From assembly GCF_019799945.1 (NCBI RefSeq), contig NZ_JABGCH010000037.1, forward strand, positions 1-40,428: DNA of 40,428 nt, in the 5' to 3' direction. The position numbers were made by a program, and so were the translations under genes. The DNA comes from Modestobacter marinus. Its GTDB lineage: Bacteria; Actinomycetota; Actinomycetes; Mycobacteriales; Geodermatophilaceae. A model generated the notes under the pieces. It was given only the letters and a program-made list of their open reading frames with translations, was not told the DNA's origin and made no database searches. This document shows positions 1-9,474 of the stretch, one piece after another (position 1 is the stretch's first letter; each line of letters starts with the position of its first letter).

Positions 1-72
1 ATGGATGCCGTCAGACAGCTCCACCCGACCCGGAGGTCGCTCCCACGTCAACAACGGTCCTGGTCAGTACAG
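1..72. other. Window edge, no gene seen
   Basis: Short stretch downstream of the minus-strand EAL gene. I see no start-anchored coding frame with plausible actinobacterial protein content, no RNA gene and no clear hairpin. It is probably intergenic or the edge of a neighbouring gene that lies outside the window. Confidence 0.4.
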
Positions 73-2635
73 CTAGACCCCCGAGGGGGTGGACGGCCGG
101 ACCCGCCCGAGCAGCAGCAGTTCCGCCTCGGCTGCCTCCAGCGGCGCGGCGAACAGGTAGCCCTGGGCCAGGTCGCACTGCTCGGCGCGCAGCCGGTCCC
201 GCTGGGCCGTCGTCTCCACGCCCTCGGCGACCACCTCCAGGCGCAGCCGGCGGCCGAGCTGCACCAGCCCGTGCACGATGGCCGCGTCGTCGTCCGGGCC
301 GTCGAGCAGGCCGACGAACGAGCGGTCGATCTTGAGGACGTCGACGGGGAACTGGCGCAGGTAGCTCAGCGACGAGTAGCCGGTGCCGAAGTCGTCCAGC
401 GCCAGCCGGACGCCGAGCGCGCGGAGCTCGCAGAGCCGCTCGGCGGCCGAGTCCGGGTCGGGGACCAGGGCGGTCTCGGTGACCTCGAGCACCAGGGAGG
501 ACGCCGGCAGCCCGCTCACCGCGAGCGCCTCGGTGACGTGCTGGACCAGCGCGCCGCCGGACAGCTGCCGGGCCGAGACGTTGACCGCCACCGTGATCGG
601 GGTGGGGGACGGGTGCGCCCGTTGCCACCGGTGGCCTCGGCGAGCGCCCAGCGGCCGATCGGCACGATCAGCCCGGCGTCCTCGGCCACCGGGACGAACC
701 GGTCCGGACCGACCGGGCCCAGCCGCGGGTGGTCCCAGCGCAGCAGCGCCTCGAAGCCGACGACCTGCTCGGTGCGCAGGTCGACCACCGGCTGGTAGAC
801 CAGCCGCAGCTGCCCCGCGGCCAGCGCCCCGGCGAGGTCCCGCTCGAGCTCGATCCGCTCCAGCTCCTCCGCCCGCATCCCCGGTTCGAAGACCACCCAC
901 CGCGCCCGGCCGGCGGTCTTGGCCCGGTACATGGCGATGTCGGCGTCCCGGAACATCGACAGCGGGGTCGCCTGCGGCTCGGCCACGACGATGCCGATGC
1001 TGGCCGCCACCGAGACCCGCTGGCCGTCGAGGTCGATCGGCTGCCCGATCACCGCCAGCAGCCGGTCGGCGAGCGCGGCCGCCGCGGGCAGCCCGCCGGA
1101 CGTGTCGCCCACCAGGACGGCGAACTCGTCCCCGCCCAGCCGGGCCACCGTGTCCGCGTCCCGGACCACCCCGCGCAGGCGGGTGGCCACGGTGCGCAGC
1201 AGCTCGTCGCCGGCCAGGTGGCCCAGGCTGTCGTTGACGTCCTTGAACCCGTCGAGGTCCAGGCACAGCACGATCGGCGGGCTGCCGGACCACCGCGCGC
1301 GGCGCAGGGCCTGCTCGGCGCGGTCGAGGAACAGCGACCGGTTGGCCAGCCCGGTCAGCCCGTCGTGGAACGCCTGGTGGGAGAGCTCCTGCTCGGCGAC
1401 CTTGCGGGCGGTGATGTCGTAGACGCTGACCACGGTGCCGGCGACGTCGGGGGTCGGCGTGCAGGTCGACCGCCCGGCCGCCCAGCCAGACGGTGCCTCT
1501 CGGGGAGTGGGCGCCGCACAGCTCGATCTCCACCGGCGTCCCGGGCTGCGCGGCGGCCCGGCGCAGCACGGCGAGGACGGCGACCGGGTCGACGCCCACC
1601 GAGCCCAGCAGCTGCAGCAGCGACCGGCCGGCATCGGCGGGCTGGCCGAGCAGGTCGGCCAGCGAGCGCGACTCGGTGGTCAGCCGGCCGGCCGGTCGAC
1701 CACGACGACGGCGTCGGAGGAATTCACCGCCAGGGCCTCGTACCGGCGGGCCTGGGAGCGCACCGCCTTCCACGCCCGCTCGCCGTCGAGCGCCAGCACG
1801 CGGGTGCGGATCGACGCCAGCACCAGCAGGACCGCCCAGACGACCAGGACGGGGACGGGGTTGACGTCCACCCCCCGGTGCCAGCCGATCACCTCCACCA
1901 CGGCCGGGGCGGCGGACGGGGCGGTGTTGAGCAGCATCCGCCAGCGGCTGTGGGCCGGCCGGCGGGTGGTGCTGGGCTCGGCCGGGGCCGGCCGGGTCCA
2001 CGGCACGCCGGCCAGCAGGGCGATGCCCACGAGCCAGCCGCCGGACTGCCAGCCGCTGGCTACGTCCGGGTCGGCGAGCAGGAGCCGGGCGAGGTCGGCG
2101 ACCAGCCAGCTCACCACGCCGGCGAGGCCCATCAGCGCGGTGAGCCGCACCCGGCCGTCCAGGACGACCCGCCAGGCGAGCAGCCCGATGAGCACGGCGT
2201 CCAGCACCGGGTAGCCGATCCAGGTGATCCGGGCGAGAGCGCTGACGCCGTCGGCGGTCAGCGTGCCGACGACGGAGCTCTCGAAGAGGAGCAGCAGGGC
2301 CACGGTCAGCGCGGTGCAGCCGTCCAGCGCCGCGTGCAACTGGGCGCCGGGGCGGTGCCGGCGGTCCAGACGAGCACCTGCCAGAGCACGTCACCGATGG
2401 CGTTGAAGGTGAGGGTCAGGGCCACCCAGGGCACCGCGCCCCGCCGGCCGCCCCGGCGCAGCCGGCCGTACCAGGCGGCGCACGCGCCACCGATGCTCAC
2501 GGTCAGGTAGGCGGTCGCGCCGGGCAGGGTCCCCGGCCAGGTGACCACGACGGCGAGCAGCGCGCCGACCAGCGCGACGAGCAGCACGGCGCCCGGCCTC
2601 GTCCACCGCGGGACGCTCCGGGCTGCGTTGCTCAC
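73..2635 (-). pseudogene. Membrane PAS-GGDEF-EAL c-di-GMP protein, frame broken about four times
   Basis: Read on the minus strand from GTG at 2635, the pieces form one protein of about 850 residues. A hydrophobic multi-helix N-terminus (about 2630-1800) is followed by a PAS-like segment, a GGDEF domain with an intact LGGDEF motif (about 1122-1139), and an EAL domain with EALLRW (about 735-752), NVSARQL, VTETAL, DDFGTGYSS (about 370-398), KIDRSF and AEGVET. Such proteins make and/or degrade cyclic di-GMP at the membrane. No single frame spans it. The coding frame changes near 2350, 1687, 1450 and 620, each time at a G/C-rich run or a short repeat, and no fragment shows nonsense codons. Either this is a recently inactivated gene or the sequence has indel errors. 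All signature residues survive, so domain identity is secure while functionality is not. The stop is TAG at 73-75. Confidence 0.8.
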
Positions 2636-2705
2636 CGGTTCGGGTTCGGCCCCGTGGCCGACGTCACTTGAGGCGGGGACCGGCGGTTCCGCCCGTCCGG
2701 GTGAG

Positions 2706-3968
2706 TCAGTCCTCCAGCGCCGCCTGGAACGCGGCGAGCTTCGCCTGGGTCTCGGCCAGCTCCGCCGTCGGGTCGGAGCCGGTGACGATGCCGCAGCCGG
2801 CGAACAGGCGCGCCTGGCGGCCCTCCTCCGCCCCGGTGAGCTGGGCGCAGCGGATCGCCAGCCCGAACTCGCCGTCGCCCCGCGCGTCCAGCCAGCCGAC
2901 CGGGCCGGCGTACCGCCCGCGGTCCATCCCCTCGAGCTCGCGGATCACCTCGGCGGCCCGGGCGGTGGGGGTACCGCCGACGGCCGCGGTCGGGTGCACC
3001 GCGCCGACCAGCTCCAGCAGCCCGGAGGGGTCGTCGTCCCGCTGCCGGCCGCGCACGTCGCTGGCCAGGTGGCGGACGTTGGGCAGGGTCAGCACGGCGG
3101 GCTCGCCCGGCACGTCGAGCTCGCTGCAGAACGGCCGCAGGGCGGCGACCAGCGAGTCGACGGCGTAGGCGTGCTCGCTGTGGTCCTTCACGGAGCCGGC
3201 GAGCGCAGCGGCCAGCCGCGTGTCGTCCGCCCCGGCGCCGCGGCGGGCGGTGCCGGCCAGCACCCGGGACTCCAGCGCGCGGCCGGTGCGGCGCAGCAGC
3301 AGCTCCGGGGTGGCCCCGAGCAACCCGTCGACGGCGAAGGTCCAGGTGTCGGGGAAGCGCTCGGCCAGCCGCAGCAGCAGGCGGCGCGGGTCGAGCGGGC
3401 GGTCCGCGGTGACAAGGAGGTCGCGGGCGAGCACCACCTTGGCCAGCTCGCCGGCGTCGATCCGGGAGACCGCGGTGGAGACCGCGCCGCACCAGGCCAT
3501 CGGGTCCAGCGCCCCGTCGGCGTAGGCGAGCTGGCCGATCGAGGTGGCCGCCTCCTGCGGCGAGGTCTCGACGACGGCGCGCTCCTCGCTCCCGGCGTCC
3601 CCGGTGACGGTCACCCAGGTCTGGCCGTTCCGCCGGCCGACGACCACCTCCGGGACGACGAACACCGACGTCGAGGCCTGCGGGTCGAACGCGATCGAGC
3701 CGAAGACGACCGGGCCGGACCCGGGGACCCCGAGCGGGTCCTGCACCTCGGTGTGCGCGCAGCGGTCGGCCCACCACGCACTGGCCTCGGCGAGCGCCCC
3801 GGGGCCGGAGACCTCGAGCCGGTCGGCCTCACCCCAGCCGACCAGGCCCTCCCCGCGCCGCACCCAGGCCAGCGCGCCGTCGGCGGGCAGGAGGGTGAGC
3901 AGCGGCGTGCGCCGGCGGCCGAGGGGCGTGGTCGTGACCGAAGCGGAGGAGACGGCTGCCGTGGTCAC
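2706..3968 (-). CDS. menF: Isochorismate synthase
   Basis: This 420-residue chorismate-binding enzyme converts chorismate to isochorismate, the first committed step of menaquinone synthesis, in the cytoplasm. The C-terminal two thirds carry the family pattern: [12 protein letters not shown] around residues 172-182 (K177 is the likely general base), [10 protein letters not shown] around 325-334, [16 protein letters not shown] around 344-359, and the signature [20 protein letters not shown] at 391-410 with acidic metal ligands. Length suits MenF/EntC/DhbC enzymes. The divergent menG neighbour favours a menaquinone role over a siderophore one. The GTG start at 3968 lies 6 bases after a TACCCT (minus strand) -10-like hexamer, so the transcript may be leaderless. 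A salicylate or 2,3-dihydroxybenzoate siderophore role cannot be fully excluded from sequence alone. Confidence 0.9.
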   Translation of the reverse strand: MTTAAVSSASVTTTPLGRRRTPLLTLLPADGALAWVRRGEGLVGWGEADRLEVSGPGALAEASAWWADRCAHTEVQDPLGVPGSGPVVFGSIAFDPQASTSVFVVPEVVVGRRNGQTWVTVTGDAGSEERAVVETSPQEAATSIGQLAYADGALDPMAWCGAVSTAVSRIDAGELAKVVLARDLLVTADRPLDPRRLLLRLAERFPDTWTFAVDGLLGATPELLLRRTGRALESRVLAGTARRGAGADDTRLAAALAGSVKDHSEHAYAVDSLVAALRPFCSELDVPGEPAVLTLPNVRHLASDVRGRQRDDDPSGLLELVGAVHPTAAVGGTPTARAAEVIRELEGMDRGRYAGPVGWLDARGDGEFGLAIRCAQLTGAEEGRQARLFAGCGIVTGSDPTAELAETQAKLAAFQAALED

Positions 3969-4006
3969 CGGTCCAGGGTAAGAGGCGCGCAGGTAGCGTC
4001 GCCGCC
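3969..4006. promoter_or_regulatory. Compact divergent menF/menG promoter region
   Basis: Only 38 bases separate the menF GTG start from the upstream GTG at 4007. Two TANNNT hexamers fit sigma-A -10 boxes pointing in opposite directions: TACCCT on the minus strand (3975-3980), 6 bases before menF, and TAGCGT on the plus strand (3994-3999), 7 bases before position 4007. The two would overlap each other's -35 areas, so their transcription may be mutually exclusive or co-regulated. No convincing -35 hexamers are visible. This is inferred from motif spacing only. Confidence 0.4.
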
Positions 4007-4039
4007 GTGGCGAGCGGTGGACGACCTGAGGCGGCGGGG

Positions 4040-4723
4040 ATGCGGGCCGGGCTGGACAAGCGCCCCACCGACGTGGCGGCGATGTTCGACCGGGTCGCCG
4101 GCCGCTACGACCTGACGAACACCGTGCTGTCCGGCGGGCGGGACGCCGGCTGGCGGCGGGCCACCCGGGAGGCGCTCGGCGCGCGCCCCGGGGCGACCGT
4201 GCTCGACGTGGCGGCCGGGACGGCGGTCTCCACCGTCGAGCTCGCGGCCGGGGGTGTGTACGCGATCGCCTGCGACTTCTCCCAGGGCATGCTGCGCGCC
4301 GGCGCCGACCGGGACGTGCCCAAGGTGGCCGGCGACGCGACGGCCCTGCCGCTGGCCGACGAGAGCGTGGACGGCGTCGTCATCTCCTTCGGCCTGCGCA
4401 ACGTGGCCGACCCGCGGGCGGCGCTGCGCGAGTTCCGCCGGGTGACCCGCCCCGGCGGAAGGCTGGTGGTGTGCGAGTTCTCCAGCCCGACCTGGCGGCC
4501 GTTCCGCACCGTCTACACCGAGTACCTGATGCGGGCGCTGCCGGTGATCGCCCGCGCGGTGAGCAGCAACCCCGAGGCGTACGTGTACCTGGCCGAGTCG
4601 ATCCGGGCCTGGCCGGCGCAGGCGGAGCTCGCGTCGTGGCTGCAGGACGCCGGCTGGACCGACGTCGCCTGGCGGGACCTCACCGGCGGGGTCGTGGCCC
4701 TGCACCGCGGCACCCGGGCCTGA
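4040..4723 (+). CDS. menG: Demethylmenaquinone methyltransferase
   Basis: This 227-residue class I SAM-dependent methyltransferase of the UbiE/MenG family methylates demethylmenaquinone, the last ring step of menaquinone synthesis, at the membrane surface. The SAM-binding motif [12 protein letters not shown] is at about 54-65. The family blocks [13 protein letters not shown] (15-27), [11 protein letters not shown] (115-125) and [14 protein letters not shown] (175-188) are clear. I chose ATG 4040 because GAGG at 4028-4031 is well spaced and the resulting N-terminus ([13 protein letters not shown]) aligns with how I recall mycobacterial MenG beginning. An in-frame GTG at 4007 sits where a leaderless transcript could start and would add 11 residues. 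The gene is divergent from menF. It supplies the quinone used by the nuo complex downstream. Confidence 0.93.
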   Translation: MRAGLDKRPTDVAAMFDRVAGRYDLTNTVLSGGRDAGWRRATREALGARPGATVLDVAAGTAVSTVELAAGGVYAIACDFSQGMLRAGADRDVPKVAGDATALPLADESVDGVVISFGLRNVADPRAALREFRRVTRPGGRLVVCEFSSPTWRPFRTVYTEYLMRALPVIARAVSSNPEAYVYLAESIRAWPAQAELASWLQDAGWTDVAWRDLTGGVVALHRGTRA

Positions 4724-4781
4724 GGCCCCGAGCGACGGAATGGCGTCGGGCATTTCCGGGCGAGCGCCGGGAATGGCACGC

Positions 4782-4814
4782 GAGAAGGGGGCCGAGGTGC
4801 TCTCGGCCCTTCTC
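4782..4814 (+). terminator. Hairpin terminator after menG
   Basis: The arm GAGAAGG(GG)GCCGAG pairs with CTCGGCCCTTCTC around a short GTGCT-type loop, 58 bases after the menG stop, leaving a two-base bulge. There is no U tract, which is common for actinobacterial terminators. It separates menG from the glycosyltransferase unit. Confidence 0.55.
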
Positions 4815-5194
4815 CGCGACCGACCGTAAAAGGCGGTCCCCCCGGGCGCCAGGGAGCGCCGGAGCGCGCCGGGTGGGGGTGACGATCAGTGACGTCTTGT
4901 GGGCGAACGGTGATGTACGGGGCATGGTCGATCGCTCCCCGTCGAGGTCGGCCGCCGATTCCGGCCGACCGAGGCCGATGTCTAGCGGTCCGTGGTGCCG
5001 ATCTCACCCGCGGCGACGGCGCGCGCTGGACCCGGCCGCGGACATCCCGGCCGTGTCGCATTCGTAATTTCCGTTCGCTAGATAGTCCACACGCCCTGCG
5101 AACGGCGAGGAAGCGACCCACGGTCGGGGGTCGCACATTTCCGCGGCGCATTTCCCGAGTCGCCCGTCCGCACTCGCGACCCAGGAGTGCACCT
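4815..5194 (+). promoter_or_regulatory. Long structured leader upstream of the glycosyltransferase gene
   Basis: About 380 bases without a convincing gene. An in-frame extension from 4889 is open, but its translation is Arg/Pro-rich and unlike a real N-terminus. It contains a 9-bp perfect hairpin (GGTCGGCCG at 4946-4954 with CGGCCGACC at 4962-4970) and a 7-bp repeat GCGACCC/GGGTCGC shortly before the gene. Around 5060-5090 there is a more AT-rich patch that could hold the promoter. I recognise no known riboswitch class. The ribosome-binding site for the next gene is GGAG at 5184-5187. Confidence 0.35.
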
Positions 5195-6445
5195 GTGTCA
5201 GACGTGTTGTCCGTAATCGTCCGTGACTGGCAGCTGCTGCTGCCGATCGGCGTCATCGGTGCGCTGTCCTGGTCGATCTGGCTCATCCGCAAGGTGCTGT
5301 CCGGGCGGTACCGGCCCGTGGTCAACGGCTTCCGGACCACCACGTCGGTGGTGGTGCCCTCCTTCCGGGAGGATCCCGACGTGCTCGAGCGCTGCCTGGA
5401 CACCTGGCTGGCGCAGAGCCCCACGGAGGTCATCGTGGTGCTCGACGTCGAGGACACCGAGGCGTTCGCCCGGCTCACCGCCCGGCGCAACCCGCAGCTG
5501 AGGGTCATCTCCTTCCCGCACCAGGGCAAGCGGTCGGCGTTGGGCGTGGGCATCCGCGCCGCCAGCGGCGAGGTGCTCGTGCTCGCCGACTCGGACACCC
5601 TCTGGCGGCCCGGCCTGCTCAGCGCGGTGCAGATGCCGTTCGCCGACCCCACGGTGGGCGCCGTCGGCACCCGGCAGAACGTCTACCGCCCCCGGTCGAG
5701 CATCTGGCGGCGGGTGGCGGACTGGATCATCGACCTGCGCTACCTGGACTACGTGCCGGCGACCGCCCGGGCGGGGGCGGTCGTGTGCGTCTCGGGCCGG
5801 ACGGCGGCCTACCGGCGCAGCGCGGTGCTGCCGGTGTTGGAGCACCTCGAGCACGAGTTCTTCCTGGGCCGCCGCTGCGTCGCCGGGGACGACGGGCGGT
5901 TGACCTGGCTCATGCTGGCCAGCGGCTACCGGACGGTGCACCAGGACAGCGCCCGCGCCCTGTCGATGTTCCCCAACACGTTCCGGGCGTTCTGCAAGCA
6001 GCGCGTGCGCTGGGCCCGCAACTCCTACCGCTGCTACCTGACCGCGGCGTGGCAGGGCTGGCTGTGGCAGGTGCCGCTGGTCAGCCAGGTGACGGTGCTG
6101 CAGATCCTCTTCACCCCGGTCACGATGTTCGCCGCGGTCTTCTACGTGGTGGCGGCGGGGCTCTCCGACCGCGGCTGGCACGCCCTGGCGCTGTCGCTGA
6201 CCTGGGTGCTCGTCGGACGGGCGATCCGCAGCGTCAGCCACCTGCGCCGCCGTCCGGCCGACCTGGTGATCCTGCCGCTCGTGGCGGTGGTGATCGCACT
6301 GATCGCGCTGCCGATCAAGACCTACGCGCTGTTCACCATGAACCGGCAGGGCTGGCTGACCCGGCGCACCGACCTCACCGGCGGCGAGGCGCAGGACGAG
6401 GCGAGCCTCGGTGCCGCGTTGGCTCCCGGGACGGCGACGGCATGA
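5195..6445 (+). CDS. Processive family-2 membrane glycosyltransferase (hyaluronan/cellulose-synthase-like)
   Basis: The 416-residue product probably polymerises a beta-linked exopolysaccharide from UDP- or GDP-sugars and exports it across the membrane. One N-terminal membrane helix (about 12-34) precedes a GT2 catalytic domain with VVVPSFRED (52-60), VVLDVED (81-87), LADSDTLW (130-137, metal-binding DxD), AGDDGRLT (230-237, catalytic acid region) and QRVRW (269-273), the QxxRW mark of processive synthases. Three or four C-terminal membrane helices follow (about 290-382). There is no PilZ domain. The start is GTG 5195, preceded by GGAG with 7-base spacing; upstream sequence in the same frame looks non-coding. 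The stop overlaps the next start (ATGA), so the two are translationally coupled. The polymer made cannot be read from the sequence. Confidence 0.82.
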   Translation: MSDVLSVIVRDWQLLLPIGVIGALSWSIWLIRKVLSGRYRPVVNGFRTTTSVVVPSFREDPDVLERCLDTWLAQSPTEVIVVLDVEDTEAFARLTARRNPQLRVISFPHQGKRSALGVGIRAASGEVLVLADSDTLWRPGLLSAVQMPFADPTVGAVGTRQNVYRPRSSIWRRVADWIIDLRYLDYVPATARAGAVVCVSGRTAAYRRSAVLPVLEHLEHEFFLGRRCVAGDDGRLTWLMLASGYRTVHQDSARALSMFPNTFRAFCKQRVRWARNSYRCYLTAAWQGWLWQVPLVSQVTVLQILFTPVTMFAAVFYVVAAGLSDRGWHALALSLTWVLVGRAIRSVSHLRRRPADLVILPLVAVVIALIALPIKTYALFTMNRQGWLTRRTDLTGGEAQDEASLGAALAPGTATA

Positions 6446-8145
6446 GGGGCCTGCCCCGACGGTTGGTCACCCGGCGCCGGCTGGCCGCCGCCGTGGTGTT
6501 GACGGCCGGGCTGCTCGCGGCCGGGGGGCTCCCCGGCACCCCCGGCGACGAGGGCGGCACATCCGACCGGGCCGCGCCGCCGGCTCCCCGGGAAGCGGCG
6601 CTGGCGGGCAGCACCACCGTGCAGGGCGAGCGGCAGAGCGCGGTCCTCGCCGCGGACGACCGGCGGCTGCTGGAGCTGGTGGGCTCGATCTCCGCCGGTG
6701 CGGGCACCTACGTGCAGGCGGTCGGCGGCGTCGACACCCAGGTGCTCACCCGCAGAGAACGAGCCTGGACGCTGGAGGACCTGATCGCCCTCGGCGCCGC
6801 ACAGGTGCAACCGGACGACGCGGTGCTGGTGACCCGGCACGTCCTCGTCGCACCGGGCGCCCGGCTGACGATCGAGGCGCCCGGGAGGGCGGTGCGCCTG
6901 CGGAGCCAGCCGTCCGGGTTCGCCTCGCTGGTGGCCTGGAAGGCGGAGCTGACGCTCAGCGGCGCGGCGGGCCGGCCGCTGCGCCTCAGCAGCTGGGACC
7001 CCGGCCGGGGCACGGCGGACGTCACTCCCGTCGACGGGCGCTCCTACGTGCGGGAGGTGGGCGGCGCGATGTGGTTGCGCGACGTCGACGCCACCCACCT
7101 CGGCTTCTGGGCCGGCCGCACCAGCGGCGTCGCCTGGACCGGCAGCGCCACCGCCCCGGCCACCGGGGGCGCCGTCGGGTCGTCGTTCCGGTCCAACCAC
7201 TACGGCGCCTTCTCCTCGGAGGGCGCGGACCTCGTGTTCACCGGCTCGGTCTTTGCCGGCAACACCGTCGACGGGCTCGCCCTGCACCGGCGCACGGTCC
7301 GGACGACGGTGCAGGACTCGACCGCCCGGGACAACGGCCGGCACGGCTTCTCCGCCGACCGGGGCTCCCAGTCGGTGACCTACCGCGGGGTCACCGCGGT
7401 GCGGAACTCCGGCTCGGGCGTCTGGTTCAGCGGCTCACCGCTGTCGACGAACCTGTCCGCCGGGGGCGCGCCGCTGCGGGCCTACGGGCAGCTGAGGGTG
7501 GCCGGCGGGCGGTTCGCCGAGAACGGCAGGGCCGGGATCCGGGTGGTGGACGGACACCAGGTGGTGATCAGCGGCGCGGAGGTGGTCGGCAACCGCGACG
7601 GCGTCGTGCTGGACGGGACGACGTCTCCGACGCGGGTGGACGACACGGTGGTCACCGGGCAGCACCGCTTCGGCATCGCCGTCAGCGGGGGGACGGCGAC
7701 CGTCGCGGACAACCGGGTCACCGGGAGCACGACCGGCATCCGGGTGCAGGACGCGGACGTCGCGGTCACCGGCAACGCGGTCACCGAGGCCACCGCCCAC
7801 GGGATCAGCGTGATCGGGCGGGCGGAGGGCACGGCGCTGGCGGACAACACCGTGGCCGGCCGCGGACCCAGTGCGCTGGACGCCTACCGGCTCGCCGCAG
7901 GGCTCTCGGTCGTCCAGTCGGGCAACGACGTCACCGGCTGGGCGCGGGACCGCGACAACAGCGACTACTGGGCGTCCTTCGTCCCGAACCACCCGATGCT
8001 GGTCCTGTGGGTCGTGGTCCTGGGCGTGCCGCTGGCGCTGCGGCTGCGCGCCCGCCGGCACCGGGGCTCGCCGGGGAGGGCGCCGTACCAGGACGACCTC
8101 CTCCGGGAGCGGTCGGGACTGCTGCGGGTGGACGCCGCCCGGTGA
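6442..8145 (+). CDS. Membrane-anchored right-handed beta-helix protein, probable polysaccharide-modifying or -binding factor
   Basis: A 567-residue exported protein. An Arg-rich N-terminus and hydrophobic segment (about 11-29) form a signal peptide or anchor. A low-complexity linker leads to a long series of beta-helix coils from about 120 to 505, with repeated N/G-rich turns such as FAGNTVDGLAL, ARDNGRHGFS, VRNSGSGVWF, FAENGRAGIRV and VTGSTTGIRV. A C-terminal membrane helix (about 518-534) followed by Arg/Lys tethers it with the tail inside. Such folds occur in pectate and alginate lyases and in mannuronan C5-epimerases. I do not see the DPHD motif of AlgG-type epimerases. Coupling to the synthase by a 4-base overlap suggests it acts on, or guides, the nascent polymer. 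Catalytic activity is unproven. Confidence 0.7.
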   Translation: MRGLPRRLVTRRRLAAAVVLTAGLLAAGGLPGTPGDEGGTSDRAAPPAPREAALAGSTTVQGERQSAVLAADDRRLLELVGSISAGAGTYVQAVGGVDTQVLTRRERAWTLEDLIALGAAQVQPDDAVLVTRHVLVAPGARLTIEAPGRAVRLRSQPSGFASLVAWKAELTLSGAAGRPLRLSSWDPGRGTADVTPVDGRSYVREVGGAMWLRDVDATHLGFWAGRTSGVAWTGSATAPATGGAVGSSFRSNHYGAFSSEGADLVFTGSVFAGNTVDGLALHRRTVRTTVQDSTARDNGRHGFSADRGSQSVTYRGVTAVRNSGSGVWFSGSPLSTNLSAGGAPLRAYGQLRVAGGRFAENGRAGIRVVDGHQVVISGAEVVGNRDGVVLDGTTSPTRVDDTVVTGQHRFGIAVSGGTATVADNRVTGSTTGIRVQDADVAVTGNAVTEATAHGISVIGRAEGTALADNTVAGRGPSALDAYRLAAGLSVVQSGNDVTGWARDRDNSDYWASFVPNHPMLVLWVVVLGVPLALRLRARRHRGSPGRAPYQDDLLRERSGLLRVDAAR

Positions 8146-8171
8146 GCCGGCCCCGCCCCTACCGTGGTGCG

Positions 8172-9212
8172 ATGCGCATCCGGCGCGGCGTGCCGGCCGT
8201 TCTCGGGCTCACCCTGCTGGCCGCCTGTTCCTCGGGGGGCGGGGACACCCGGGCCGAGCCCTCGGCGGCGGCGCCGTCCGCCGTCCCGCTCCCACCTCCC
8301 GCGCCGGTGAGCTGCGAGGGGGTCCCGGCGGTCGAGGTCGGGGACGCGGACGGGCTGCAGCGGGCGCTCGGCGAGGCGGTGCCCGGCCAGCTGATCCGGC
8401 TGGCCGACGGCCGGTACGAGGGCCACTTCACCGCCTCGGCGGTGGCCTCCGCGGAGGCGCCGATCCGGCTGTGCGGCGGCCGGGGCGCGGTGCTCGACGG
8501 CGGTGACGTGGACAGCGACTACACGCTGCACCTGAGCGGTGCCGCCTTCTGGCAGATCCAGGGGTTCACCGTGACCGGTGGGCAGAAGGGCGTGATGGTC
8601 GACGGCGGCGTGGGCAACCGCATCGAGGGCCTGCTGGTGACCTCCATGGGCGACGAGGCCGTCCACCTGCGCCGCGACAGCACGGACAACGTGGTGAGCG
8701 GCAACACCATCCGCGACACCGGACTCCGCAAGCCGCAGTACGGCGAGGGCGTGTACGTCGGGACCGCGGAGAGCAACTGGTGCCAGATCATCGACTGCCG
8801 GCCCGATCGCAGCGACCGCAACGTGGTCGAGGGCAACGACATCGCCGGGACGACGGCCGAGTCGGTCGACGTCAAGGAGGGCACCTCGGGCGGGGTCGTG
8901 CGGGGCAACACCTTCGACGGTGCCGCGATGGTGGAGGCCGACTCGTTCGTCGACGTCAAGGGCAACGACTGGACGGTGGAGGACAACGCCGGCACGACCG
9001 CGCCCGAGGACGCCTTCCAGGTGCACGAGGTGGTCGACGGCTGGGGCCGGGGCACGGTGTTCCGCGCCAACTCGGCCAGCGGCGTCCCCGGCCTGCTGGT
9101 CAACGTGGCCGGCCCGCGGGAGATGCGGGAGGCCACGACCGTCGCCTGCGACAACTCGGCGACGGGGGCCGAGGGCGGGCTGAGCAACGTGGACTGTCAG
9201 CGCGTCCGCTGA
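8172..9212 (+). CDS. Lipoprotein with right-handed parallel beta-helix domain (lyase-like)
   Basis: A 346-residue lipoprotein. The signal ends in LTLLAAC, giving lipidated C19, followed by a Ser/Gly/Ala/Pro linker. From about residue 52 the pattern DADGLQRALGEAVPGQLIRLADGRYEG is split over the start of a beta-helix like that of PL6 alginate/chondroitinase-B-type lyases and related proteins. Coils continue with QGFTVTGG, GDEAVHLRRDSTDNVVSGNTI, GEGVYVGTAESNW, SVDVKEGTSGGVVRGNTF and VDVKGNDWTVEDN. It is probably anchored on the outer face of the membrane, where it could cleave, trim or bind the polymer made by the upstream synthase. It follows that operon after 26 bases. I cannot assign catalytic residues. 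Confidence 0.7.
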   Translation: MRIRRGVPAVLGLTLLAACSSGGGDTRAEPSAAAPSAVPLPPPAPVSCEGVPAVEVGDADGLQRALGEAVPGQLIRLADGRYEGHFTASAVASAEAPIRLCGGRGAVLDGGDVDSDYTLHLSGAAFWQIQGFTVTGGQKGVMVDGGVGNRIEGLLVTSMGDEAVHLRRDSTDNVVSGNTIRDTGLRKPQYGEGVYVGTAESNWCQIIDCRPDRSDRNVVEGNDIAGTTAESVDVKEGTSGGVVRGNTFDGAAMVEADSFVDVKGNDWTVEDNAGTTAPEDAFQVHEVVDGWGRGTVFRANSASGVPGLLVNVAGPREMREATTVACDNSATGAEGGLSNVDCQRVR

Positions 9213-9300
9213 CCGCCGGGCCCGGGGCGCGTTCTTGCGCCGTGCGCGGACGGCGGCGGGACCGGTTCCGCCGCCGGGCCGGCAGGAGCAGGGTCGAGGC

Positions 9301-9456
9301 ATGACGTTCCCCCCGCCCCCCGGGCCCCCGCCGCCCTCGCCGTCCCCCTCGCCGATCGACCCGATCCCCTCGCCGGACCCCGCGCCGGTGCCGCAGCCCA
9401 GCCCCACCGACCCGACGGCGCCGCCGCCGACGCCTGACCCCGGACCTCTCACCTGA
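9301..9456 (+). CDS. Small Pro-rich ORF (51 residues), unknown
   Basis: An ATG-started frame of 51 codons made almost only of Pro, Ser, Asp, Thr and Ala, in runs of PSPSPSP and DPTAPPPTPDPGP type. It has no signal peptide or membrane segment. GGAG is about 12 bases upstream and GAGG almost touches the ATG, so the ribosome-binding site is mediocre. It lies between the beta-helix lipoprotein and a strong terminator. It may be a real small unstructured protein or a chance open frame in C-rich DNA. Confidence 0.35.
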   Translation: MTFPPPPGPPPPSPSPSPIDPIPSPDPAPVPQPSPTDPTAPPPTPDPGPLT

Positions 9457-9474
9457 CCTCGACGAACGGCCTGT

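Noticed and set aside
73-2635. Programmed frameshifting in the GGDEF-EAL gene
   Set aside because: Four separate shifts at unrelated positions would be required, and no conserved slippery site with downstream structure is evident.
4889-5194. An N-terminal extension of the glycosyltransferase starting at 4889
   Set aside because: The extra 102 residues are Arg/Pro-rich and unlike a GT2 N-terminus, while GTG 5195 has a good ribosome-binding site.
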